A program made the translations under genes and the position numbers. Source: Rhynchopus euleeides (taxonomy: Eukaryota > Euglenozoa > Diplonemea > Diplonemida > Diplonemidae). Taken from it: DNA of 64,000 nt. This document shows, one piece after another, positions 50,901 to 61,191 of this stretch. The stretch is taken from assembly GCA_963210315.1 (NCBI GenBank), contig OY723296.1, positions 1,860,001-1,924,000 on the forward strand. Reading direction: 5' to 3'. The first letter of the stretch is position 1. Each line of letters opens with the position of its first letter. Under the pieces are notes generated by a model. It was not told the origin of the DNA. It worked only from the letters and a program-made list of their open reading frames with translations, and made no database searches.

Positions 50901-53900
50901 GCTTCCAGCACACTGTGTCATGCCCCCCCAGGCTTCTAGCACACTGTGTCATGCCCCCCCAGGCTTCCAGCACACTGTGTCATGCCCCCCCAGGCTTCCA
51001 ACACACTGTGTCATGCCCCCCCAGGCTTCCAGCACAGTGTGTCATGCCCCCCCAGGCTTCTAGCACACTGTGTCATGCCCCCCCAGGCTTCCAGCACACT
51101 GTGTCATGCCCCCCCAGGCTTCCAACACACTGTGTCATGCCCCCCCAGGCTTCTAGCACACTGTGTCATGCCCCCCCAGGCTTCCAGCACACTGTGTCAT
51201 GCCCCCCCAGGCTTCCAACACACTGTGTCATGCCCCCCCAGGCTTCCAGCACAGTGTGTCATGCCCCCCCAGGCTTCTAGCACACTGTGTCATGCCCCCC
51301 CAGGCTTCCAGCACACTGTGTCATGCCCCCCCAGGCTTCCAACACACTGTGTCATGCCCCCCCAGGCTTCTAGCACACTGTGTCATGCCCCCCCAGGCTT
51401 CCAGCACACTGTGTCATGCCCCCCCAGGCTTCCAACACACTGTGTCATGCCCCCCCAGGCTTCCAGCACAGTGTGTCATGCCCCCCCAGGCTTCTAGCAC
51501 ACTGTGTCATGCCCCCCCAGGCTTCCAGCACACTGTGTCATGCCCCCCCAGGCTTCCAACACACTGTGTCATGCCCCCCCAGGCTTCTAGCACACTGTGT
51601 CATGCCCCCCCAGGCTTCCAGCACACTGTGTCATGCCCCCCCAGGCTTCCAACACACTGTGTCATGCCCCCCCAGGCTTCCAGCACAGTGTGTCATGCCC
51701 CCCCAGGCTTCTAGCACACTGTGTCATGCCCCCCCAGGCTTCCAGCACACTGTGTCATGCCCCCCCAGGCTTCCAACACACTGTGTCATGCCCCCCCAGG
51801 CTTCTAGCACACTGTGTCATGCCCCCCCAGGCTTCCAGCACACTGTGTCATGCCCCCCCAGGCTTCCAACACACTGTGTCATGCCCCCCCAGGCTTCCAG
51901 CACAGTGTGTCATGCCCCCCCAGGCTTCTAGCACACTGTGTCATGCCCCCCCAGGCTTCCAGCACACTGTGTCATGCCCCCCCAGGCTTCCAACACACTG
52001 TGTCATGCCCCCCCAGGCTTCTAGCACACTGTGTCATGCCCCCCCAGGCTTCCAGCACACTGTGTCATGCCCCCCCAGGCTTCCAACACACTGTGTCATG
52101 CCCCCCCAGGCTTCCAGCACAGTGTGTCATGCCCCCCCAGGCTTCTAGCACACTGTGTCATGCCCCCCCAGGCTTCCAGCACACTGTGTCATGCCCCCCC
52201 AGGCTTCCAACACACTGTGTCATGCCCCCCCAGGCTTCTAGCACACTGTGTCATGCCTCCCCAGGCTTCCAGCACACTGTGTCATGCCCCCCCAGGCTTC
52301 CAACACACTGTGTCATGCCCCCCCAGGCTTCCAGCACAGTGTGTCATGCCCCCCCAGGCTTCTAGCACACTGTGTCATGCCCCCCCAGGCTTCCAGCACA
52401 CTGTGTCATGCCCCCCCAGGCTTCCAACACACTGTGTCATGCCCCCCCAGGCTTCTAGCACACTGTGTCATGCCCCCCCAGGCTTCCAGCACACTGTGTC
52501 ATGCCCCCCCAGGCTTCCAACACACTGTGTCATGCCCCCCCAGGCTTCCAGCACAGTGTGTCATGCCCCCCCAGGCTTCTAGCACACTGTGTCATGCCCC
52601 CCCAGGCTTCCAGCACACTGTGTCATGCCCCCCCAGGCTTCCAACACACTGTGTCATGCCCCCCCAGGCTTCTAGCACACTGTGTCATGCCCCCCCAGGC
52701 TTCCAGCACACTGTGTCATGCCCCCCCAGGCTTCCAACACACTGTGTCATGCCCCCCCAGGCTTCCAGCACAGTGTGTCATGCCCCCCCAGGCTTCTAGC
52801 ACACTGTGTCATGCCCCCCCAGGCTTCTAACACACTGTGTCATGCCCCCCCAGGCTTCTAGCACACTGTGTCATGCCCCCCCAGGCTTCCAACACACTGT
52901 GTCATGCCCCCCCAGGCTTCCAGCACAGTGTGTCATGCCCCCCCAGGCTTCTAGCACACTGTGTCATGCCCCCCCAGGCTTCCAGCACACTGTGTCATGC
53001 CCCCCCAGGCTTCCAACACACTGTGTCATGCCCCCCCAGGCTTCTAGCACACTGTGTCATGCCCCCCCAGGCTTCCAGCACACTGTGTCATGCCCCCCCA
53101 GGCTTCCAACACACTGTGTCATGCCCCCCCAGGCTTCCAGCACAGTGTGTCATGCCCCCCCAGGCTTCTAGCACACTGTGTCATGCCCCCCCAGGCTTCC
53201 AGCACACTGTGTCATGCCCCCCCAGGCTTCCAACACACTGTGTCATGCCCCCCCAGGCTTCTAGCACACTGTGTCATGCCTCCCCAGGCTTCCAGCACAC
53301 TGTGTCATGCCCCCCCAGGCTTCCAACACACTGTGTCATGCCCCCCCAGGCTTCCAGCACAGTGTGTCATGCCCCCCCAGGCTTCTAGCACACTGTGTCA
53401 TGCCCCCCCAGGCTTCCAGCACACTGTGTCATGCCCCCCCAGGCTTCCAACACACTGTGTCATGCCCCCCCAGGCTTCTAGCACACTGTGTCATGCCCCC
53501 CCAGGCTTCCAGCACACTGTGTCATGCCCCCCCAGGCTTCCAACACACTGTGTCATGCCCCCCCAGGCTTCCAGCACAGTGTGTCATGCCCCCCCAGGCT
53601 TCTAGCACACTGTGTCATGCCCCCCCAGGCTTCCAGCACACTGTGTCATGCCCCCCCAGGCTTCTAGCACACTGTGTCATGCCCCCCCAGGCTTCCAGCA
53701 CACTGTGTCATGCCCCCCCAGGCTTCCAACACACTGTGTCATGCCCCCCCAGGCTTCCAGCACAGTGTGTCATGCCCCCCCAGGCTTCTAGCACACTGTG
53801 TCATGCCCCCCCAGGCTTCCAGCACACTGTGTCATGCCCCCCCAGGCTTCCAACACACTGTGTCATGCCCCCCCAGGCTTCTAGCACACTGTGTCATGCC

Positions 53901-55757
53901 CCCCCAGGCTTCCAGCACACTGTGTCATGCCCCCCCAGGCTTCCAACACACTGTGTCATGCCCCCCCAGGCTTCCAGCACAGTGTGTCATGCCCCCCCAG
54001 GCTTCTAGCACACTGTGTCATGCCCCCCCAGGCTTCCAGCACACTGTGTCATGCCCCCCCAGGCTTCCAACACACTGTGTCATGCCCCCCCAGGCTTCTA
54101 GCACACTGTGTCATGCCCCCCCAGGCTTCCAGCACACTGTGTCATGCCCCCCCAGGCTTCCAACACACTGTGTCATGCCCCCCCAGGCTTCCAGCACAGT
54201 GTGTCATGCCCCCCCAGGCTTCTAGCACACTGTGTCATGCCCCCCCAGGCTTCCAGCACACTGTGTCATGCCCCCCCAGGCTTCCAACACACTGTGTCAT
54301 GCCCCCCCAGGCTTCTAGCACACTGTGTCATGCCCCCCCAGGCTTCCAGCACACTGTGTCATGCCCCCCCAGGCTTCCAACACACTGTGTCATGCCCCCC
54401 CAGGCTTCCAGCACAGTGTGTCATGCCCCCCCAGGCTTCTAGCACACTGTGTCATGCCCCCCCAGGCTTCCAGCACACTGTGTCATGCCCCCCCAGGCTT
54501 CCAACACACTGTGTCATGCCCCCCCAGGCTTCTAGCACACTGTGTCATGCCCCCCCAGGCTTCCAGCACACTGTGTCATGCCCCCCCAGGCTTCCAACAC
54601 ACTGTGTCATGCCCCCCCAGGCTTCCAGCACAGTGTGTCATGCCCCCCCAGGCTTCTAGCACACTGTGTCATGCCCCCCCAGGCTTCCAGCACACTGTGT
54701 CATGCCCCCCCAGGCTTCCAACACACTGTGTCATGCCCCCCCAGGCTTCTAGCACACTGTGTCATGCCCCCCCAGGCTTCCAGCACACTGTGTCATGCCC
54801 CCCCAGGCTTCCAACACACTGTGTCATGCCCCCCCAGGCTTCCAGCACAGTGTGTCATGCCCCCCCAGGCTTCTAGCACACTGTGTCATGCCCCCCCAGG
54901 CTTCCAGCACACTGTGTCATGCCCCCCCAGGCTTCCAACACACTGTGTCATGCCCCCCCAGGCTTCTAGCACACTGTGTCATGCCTCCCCAGGCTTCCAG
55001 CACACTGTGTCATGCCCCCCCAGGCTTCCAACACACTGTGTCATGCCCCCCCAGGCTTCCAGCACAGTGTGTCATGCCCCCCCAGGCTTCTAGCACACTG
55101 TGTCATGCCCCCCCAGGCTTCCAGCACACTGTGTCATGCCCCCCCAGGCTTCCAACACACTGTGTCATGCCCCCCCAGGCTTCTAGCACACTGTGTCATG
55201 CCCCCCCAGGCTTCCAGCACACTGTGTCATGCCCCCCCAGGCTTCCAACACACTGTGTCATGCCCCCCCAGGCTTCCAGCACAGTGTGTCATGCCCCCCC
55301 AGGCTTCTAGCACACTGTGTCATGCCCCCCCAGGCTTCCAGCACACTGTGTCATGCCCCCCCAGGCTTCCAACACACTGTGTCATGCCCCCCCAGGCTTC
55401 TAGCACACTGTGTCATGCCCCCCCAGGCTTCCAGCACACTGTGTCATGCCCCCCCAGGCTTCCAACACACTGTGTCATGCCCCCCCAGGCTTCCAGCACA
55501 GTGTGTCATGCCCCCCCAGGCTTCTAGCACACTGTGTCATGCCCCCCCAGGCTTCTAACACACTGTGTCATGCCCCCCCAGGCTTCTAGCACACTGTGTC
55601 ATGCCCCCCCAGGCTTCTAACACACTGTGTCATGCCCCCCCAGGCTTCTAGCACACTGTGTCATGCCCCCCCAGGCTTCCAGCACACTGTGTCATGCCCC
55701 CCCAGGCTTCCAACACACTGTGTCATGCCCCCCCAGGCTTCTAGCACACTGTGTCGT
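44923..55757 (+). repeat. 31-bp satellite array with nested higher-order periods
   Basis: About 349 head-to-tail monomers of 31 bases: CTGTGTCATG, a run of seven C, AGGCTTC, then a variable seven-base tail (TAGCACA, CAGCACA, CAACACA, TAACACA and -CAGT forms). Nearly all variation is in three tail positions. From about 49.2 kb the monomers fall into a seven-monomer, 217-base higher-order unit. In the 3' half three independent markers recur exactly 2728 bases (88 monomers) apart. The 5' half has longer-range copies at 2171 and 652 bases, marked by rare eight-C monomers. Because 31 is not a multiple of three, long open frames with a 31-residue period result; they are not genes. The array ends at 55757, where the monomer degenerates. 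Confidence 0.97.
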
Positions 55758-56577
55758 ACCCCCAGGCCGCCTTCCTCCCCCACTCCGTCGCAGTCACGAA
55801 GTGGCTTTTCGGCGATCGCAGTGCTCCGTCCCTCCTGCTGCAACCAACTGAGGCTTCCGTCCCGTTGCCCGTCGCCACCTCGAGGGAGGTATCCCGGGGT
55901 TTCGACGGCGTCGTCCGGCCCGCCGTCGCCTCACGCCTACCAGTGCCTACCTCCGCCAGCTCCGCCACTCAGGAAGCACAGCTTTGACACCCGCGCCCTC
56001 GTCACACACATCTCTACCGCGCCCCTGCGCTGTGCTCCTCCGTCTCGTTCGCACCCCCTTTACCCTTCATGCCCGTGCAGCACTGTCACCAGCTTTCCGG
56101 CGTAGTCGCCGCCGGTGTCCCCGCTGAGCTTCCACAGGAACAGCCGGCAGACTACTTCGTGACAGGCAGCCGCCCTGGATCCAGTGCCAGAAGTCAACAA
56201 ACGCGTCGGTGATCCGCTCCCGCCCCGCGGCAGCCTTTTCGGTGACCTCGAAGGTGTGCACCAGTTCCGACTGCGCCTCGCGTTGCAGCTGCCCGCCCCA
56301 ACTCCTTCCCCTCCCGTCGCCCAGTCAGTCCCTCTCGCGTGCCGCCAGCTTTGGACCACACCCCGCTCGGCCCGCCTCGGCAGTTGTCCCCAGTACGCGC
56401 GCCTCCCGGGTCGGGTTCGCGCCCACACTTTACCAGCCCCCTTGCGCATCGTTTTTTGAGCGCGCGGGAACGCGCAGCACCCCTGGCCATCGGCCAGTCG
56501 CCACCCCCCCCGGCGCCCCCACCGCCCTCCGCGTCCAGCGCCAGGACAGCACATCCCCTGCTGGCACTGTTGCGCGG

Positions 56578-56650
56578 GGGGCCGCGCGAAGCGCGGCCCC
56601 GCGACCCCACCCCCACCCCGCGCTTCGCGCGGGGTGGGGTCGCGGGGCTG
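56578..56650. repeat. Two adjacent GC-rich hairpins
   Basis: The first is a perfect palindrome: GGGGCCGCGC, loop GAA, GCGCGGCCCC (56578-56600). The second overlaps its 3' arm: CCCCGCGACCCCA ... CCCCGCGC, loop TTC, GCGCGGGGTGGGGTCGCGGGG (about 56597-56650), with a 21-bp stem and a six-base bulge in the left arm. They could be an element terminus or a strong transcript-folding block. Confidence 0.75.
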
Positions 56651-56877
56651 GGGGTGGGGGTTTATCCTTATCTTCCTTGGGGGTGCAGGACCTCCCCCAT
56701 GATTGACGAGTTGGGGGTATAGCTTGGCGGACGATGACGTGGCATCGACAGCGGCTTGCACCCCCCCCTGAAATAGGCGCGTGAACTCTTGCGTCACTTC
56801 GCACATTGTGCATCATGTTCAAATGACACGCAGGAGCCAGTAGGCTGCCTTTCAAACGGGGTGCCTGTCCCTGCTGG

Positions 56878-57165
56878 ACAGGGGGGTCTGGGGCCCAGCT
56901 GCCGGAGGCCATGGGAGTGAACATTTATTCCTGGCGGGCGCGGTTACTCACGGTATGGTCCCTCGGGCCAAGCTGCGATGCCAGCACGCTAACCCAAATT
57001 GCAATACGGCGGGCGCAGATTCGGTGTGAATTGGGCTGCATCCTGGGTAGCCCGGGCCCTACCCGATGTGACGATAAATTGTCGCGCAAGGACACGCCAC
57101 AGGGGGGTCTGGGGGGCGGAGCCCCCCAGCCGCCGGAGGCCACGGTAGTGAACGTCTGTTCACAG
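56878..57165 (+). repeat. Pair of related GC-rich repeats
   Basis: 56878-56935 and 57100-57165 share ACAGGGGGGTCTGGGG, CCGGAGGCCA and AGTGAACRT. The second copy has an extra palindromic GGGCGGAGCCCC. They are 222 bases apart in the same orientation. Confidence 0.65.
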
Positions 57166-58560
57166 GTTGGGGGCGCAGGAGGGGGGGGGGGGGGCGGATG
57201 TTTATGGCGGTTCCTCAAATTGAAGCCTTGCCTGGAGCTGCTCCACAGCGTCCCGGGCATCGCTCTTCGCAGGAACTCCTCCTTCAAACGCTGCATGGGG
57301 ATGTAGCGGCGGATGGTGCTCTCGTCGATCTGGCACAGGTCCTCCTGCAGCCACCTGATGCGCTCTTGCTTCGCAGAACTCGCCATCGTCACGCTTCTTC
57401 CTGACGCAGGCCTCCGCGAGCTGCTTCACCAGCTCCGCGTCCCCCCGATGCAACTGCGCGCGCTGGAGGGGGGCCCCGGATGGGAGGGCTAGGCGGTGCC
57501 GCATGGCTACACCTCGTGCAGGCTGCTGGATCGACGCCGCGGTCCCTGCAGCCGGATCGTCGCAAACCCCAGAGCTTGTGCGGCCAGGTGCAGGGCTGCG
57601 ACCTGTCTCGACCCGCATCTCCGCCCAGGCCCGCCCAGTCCCGTAGCTCACGCCCGACTAGGCGTTTCATCGCCTCGGGGATGAACCCCTCCGGAACTGG
57701 GTTCTTCCCCAGCCGTACGGCCTCGTCGTACAGCGCCCGTCTCCTGTATCGCTTTCATGAGCCGCTCGCGAGGGGGTGAAGGTGCAGCGCCCCTCGACGG
57801 GGTGCTGGAGGATGGCCCTCAGGTCATCGGGCTCATCGCGGTGGTATTGACAACTTGAGGCCCCCTGTGGTTAAGCCCCCCCTTGCCAGACCCCCCAGGG
57901 GGGGCTTAAACACGGGGGATCCCAGGTAATAGCGTTTTCCTCGCTGCCCCTGTCGCTGCCTCCCGTGGGGTCTCGACAGCACTAGACATTTCTGCGCAGG
58001 TAGATTGCCTCCACTACAGGCTCACCCTAGACGAAGAGGGTGTCGCCATGGGAACCAAAAACCTGATGAAGTGGTGTGTAGTGCTAACACGCCATGAAAG
58101 CCTCGCCAACCTGGCCAATTTAGCCGGAGGGGCATCGGTCTACCTGGAACAATGAGACGCTCAAAATACCAAGGGAACCCGCACGTCTTCTTTGGAATTC
58201 CCCTCAACGGGGAACACGCACCTGACCTGGTGTCCCAAGGCCACGACGCCTCCCCCCACCTGGCACACCGGATCCCGCTGGACTGTGGGGACGTCACTAA
58301 AGTGCTTGCGTAATAACACTGTGTTCACCACCTCCGGTCTTCACGGTCAGGTGAAGATCAATTTTGCAGATCGCGACATGTCATGACCACGTCATGGGGT
58401 TCTTCGGGTGTCCCCATTCAGAAAACACCCGAGAAATATGACAACTTTGCTAAACTGGACCCAACTCCCCACACTCTTTTTTTTGCCATTTTTTCCATTT
58501 TTGGGCTCACTTTTTCTCACTTTTCTCACTCCAGAGCGAAGGCCCCCACAAAACCACATT

Positions 58561-59818
58561 TTTCAACATACCATCAGAACCGCCCTAATACCTGATCTGA
58601 CCCGAAAATCCGACCCATACCCCCCCGGAAACCGTCTGGAGCCCACTTGTGACACCTGATGCGCACTTTTGTGATGATTTTTTGGGGTCCTAAAAAATGT
58701 ACCTCAGTTTCGTACCTTGCCTTTGTACCTGAACCACTCCCGACCGCAGTATTTCGTTCTTTGCAAGGAAAGGGTATCACTACGCTCACCCAGCACGCCG
58801 AGCAACACATGCCGTGTGCCTAGGGCCTCGCAGAGGTGTCAGATGCTGCTGCAGAGGGGTACCTTGCTCGAAAGACGCTCGCCAAACGGGAGATGTGCGG
58901 GGTCCCGGCAGAGAGCGTTGTGGCAGACCTGCGTCAGAAGAAAACGGCACACGACATCCGTGAGGCGACATTATTTCGGGCGCTCCGTCGGGCTGGGTAC
59001 ATAGGAGAGCGAGTGGGACGTGGTGACGACAGATATATGCAGTGGTGCATCAACTGCACGCACGTGCGAAAAGCGGCGTTCCTTGCTGGCCAAGAAAGAT
59101 GTCACCTGCACTCCTACTCCTCCCACTCCTCCTGCTCCTACCCCTACACCAACTGATGTGGGCAGTGAGTGATGGCAGCTCCAGAGCAGCAGATGATCTA
59201 GGAAGCGATGAGCGGGTCAGCCGGGCAGACTACCCCAGTCCGTACCGGAAGTACGAAGCGTTGCGGGCCCGCCACCACCGCCTCCAGGAGAGGACCCGAG
59301 GATTAAGAGTAGGGTTGTACAACGCCAGGGGAGAGTATTCCCCTGGCGTTGAGACATCCCTGACGATCTTGCGGTCGCACTGTGGGGGTTGAGTCGGCAG
59401 GCAGATGCCTATCCAATGACTTTGTTGAGTCCTCACATGGTACACTCTCATACGTGCTGTTGAGGCTGCGTGGTGTACTACACCCAGAAGGTGGCTGAAC
59501 TCATTCAGCTGGCGCAACAACACAACATTCCCACCAATCAGGTACAAGAAAGACCTTGCCGAGGCACTGGGGAGGCAACATCGTGCCACCTGAGCCGGAA
59601 CCACCGCAGAAAAGGCAAAGAACGAAATATTGCGGTCGGGAGTGGTTCAGGTACAAAGGCAAGGTACGAAACTGAGGTACATTTTTTAGGACCCCAAAAA
59701 ATCATCACAAAAGTGCGCATCAGGTGTCACAAGTGGGCTCCAGACGGTTTCCGGGGGGGTATGGGTCGGATTTTCGGGTCAGATCAGGTATTAGGGCGGT
59801 TCTGATGGTATGTTGAAA
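58561..59818. mobile_element. Long-inverted-repeat (foldback-type) DNA element
   Basis: 58561-58764 and 59615-59818 are 204-base inverted repeats with a single difference seen (CGCAGTATTTCG against CGCAATATTTCG). They enclose 850 bases. Outer ends read TTTCAACATACCATCAG on both sides. Frames of 106 residues (58836-59156) and about 110 residues (59042-59392) inside are unrecognised; no DDE motif is seen. Each inverted repeat is itself open outward for about 60 residues (SGSGTKARYETEVHF, IRCHKWAPDGFRGGMGRIF). A perfect 13-bp hairpin (59320-59332 / 59339-59351, CAACGCCAGGGGA) lies in the middle. A clear target duplication is not visible. Near-identity of the arms implies a recent origin or arm conversion. 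Confidence 0.75.
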
Positions 59819-60555
59819 TTTTTGGTATTTGTACGTTTTTAGGGGGGCTTATGACCCCCCCTAGGGGGGGGGGTGCACAGCTGCAAGATGAGCTGGTATT
59901 TATAAGCAGCCGGGGTTTCGCCTTGGGTTCCTAAAGGACGGCGTTCGCTACAAAACAAGTTGCAGAAGAGCTGCCCTGTCAGCATGGGGTGGCACGCCGA
60001 ACACTAAATGTGTTGACACAGAGTGGATGCAGCCTCCTCCTCCCCTCTCCCTCCCCCAACACGCGATGCTCGAAGCGGCCATGTGCTGACGCCAAAAAAA
60101 GCAGGCATCCCAACGCGCCACCATTGTCGGCAAGGCCTAGCAGCCACTTCTGCATTTTTTTTCGGGTTTGCGGGTTTGCGGTCAACAAAACAACAGGGGT
60201 TTTTCTTTTTGTTAGTTCGGCGTAGCCAACGGGGTAACTTTCGATGCCTTCAGCTGGATCGTGCGTCCCCACTCACACCACTTCATCAGACCGGGGAGTG
60301 GTGTACACAAAGAGTGGGGTCTGCGTTCCAACAAAACAACTTTCGGCAGTATTTGGTTTGTTGTCTCGTTTTGCTGTCACTTTACGATCCAGCGGGGGCA
60401 CAGATAGTTTTCTCTTTTTCAGGCCTCCCAGCAACGAGTGGAAAGGACAGTATTTGAAAGCAGTCCGGAACTGTTCTCCCACAGTTGCTAGACAGGGTGT
60501 CTGCAATAAAGCGAAAGGAGTACGATTCTATCCCAGCAAGGCGAAAAGGCGGGGA
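59819..60555. other. Stretch without a recognised gene
   Basis: Begins with a G/C palindrome (GGGGGGCTTATGACCCCCC, from about 59841) that shares TAGGGGGGGTCATAAGCCC, inverted, with 44623-44641. No protein-like frame follows. Confidence 0.4.
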
Positions 60556-60815
60556 TGGCGGCTGGTGCTTCCCCGAAGATGGGGGTGGCGGATGGTGCTG
60601 CCCCGAAGACGGCTGCTGCTTCCCTGAAGATGGCTGGTGCTTCCCCGAAGATGGGGGTGGCGGCTGCTGCTTCCCCCGAAGACCAGGTGGGGGTGGCTGC
60701 TGCCCCGGAAGACCAGGCGGGTGGCGGATGGTGCTGCCCCGAAGATGGCTGCTGCTTCCCTGAAGATGGGGGTGGCGGCTGCTGCCCCGGAAGACCAGGC
60801 GGGGGTGGCGACTTC
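60556..60815 (+). repeat. Minisatellite of about 21-24-base units
   Basis: Imperfect tandem copies built from GGTGGCGGATGGTGCT, TCCCCGAAGATGG and CCCGGAAGACCAGG. All three forward frames stay open because of it. It sits about 380 bases upstream of the OSCP1 start. Confidence 0.8.
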
Positions 60816-61191
60816 TGGCTCCCCAGTGGAGGCATGGCACGGATTGGGGGAGTGATGGGTTCTTGCCGTCACACAGTCTCACACGCCTGTCCCCGCACAC
60901 ACGCATACCTCCCTCAGGCACGGTGCACTGCACCCCCAGCCCCCGCACACACACAACACAACACACAGCACGCGCGGTCCACTCTCTTTCCCAACTACCC
61001 TGTGCTGCTAGCCACCTTGGCCATCTCTGTGCGGATCATCTGACGAGCAGGGCAGGCAAGCGGCCCCAGGCACCCCTTGCACCTCGGGAGGGAAGCGCGC
61101 CGCGCCTGCGTGGGGTAGGGGGGAGAAGGCGGGGGCAGGGGCGGGGGGGGGGAGGCCAGGGGGGCGGAGTGTTTAGGGCAAGCCTGCCAAT
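60816..61191. other. OSCP1 upstream region
   Basis: CA-rich tract (about 60890-60975) then G-rich leader. No other feature recognised. Confidence 0.4.

Larger units (their letters stand above)
55758..58560. other. Gene-poor stretch with degenerate minus-strand frames and hairpins
   Basis: No intact gene. On the minus strand short protein-like pieces appear, for example VTEKAAAGRERITDAFVDFW (about 56180-56255), LFLWKLSGDTGGDYAGKL (about 56070-56140) and QERIRWLQEDLCQIDESTIR (about 57305-57375). They look like remnants of one or more old coding sequences of unknown family, broken in several places. G/C palindromes (56578-56650), a repeated GGGGGGTCTGGGG motif (56880, 57101) and an inverted TTAAGCCCCCCC / GGGGGGGCTTAA pair (57873-57911) suggest an old mobile element or integrated foreign DNA (inference). 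The last 180 bases are T-rich. Confidence 0.45.

Noticed and set aside
44923-55757. CRISPR-like array
   Set aside because: Repeats are head-to-tail with no unique spacers, and the context is eukaryotic.
44860-55851. Dozens of overlapping long open frames with a 31-residue repeat (CHAPPGFQ, SCPPRL, MPPQAS)
   Set aside because: They are the three phases of the 31-bp satellite, which opens all forward frames whenever tail variants avoid TAG or TAA. Their ends follow monomer type, not protein selection.
60485-60966. Cys/Gly- and Pro-rich ORFs in the minisatellite before OSCP1
   Set aside because: All forward and reverse frames are open only because of the 21-24-base tandem unit.
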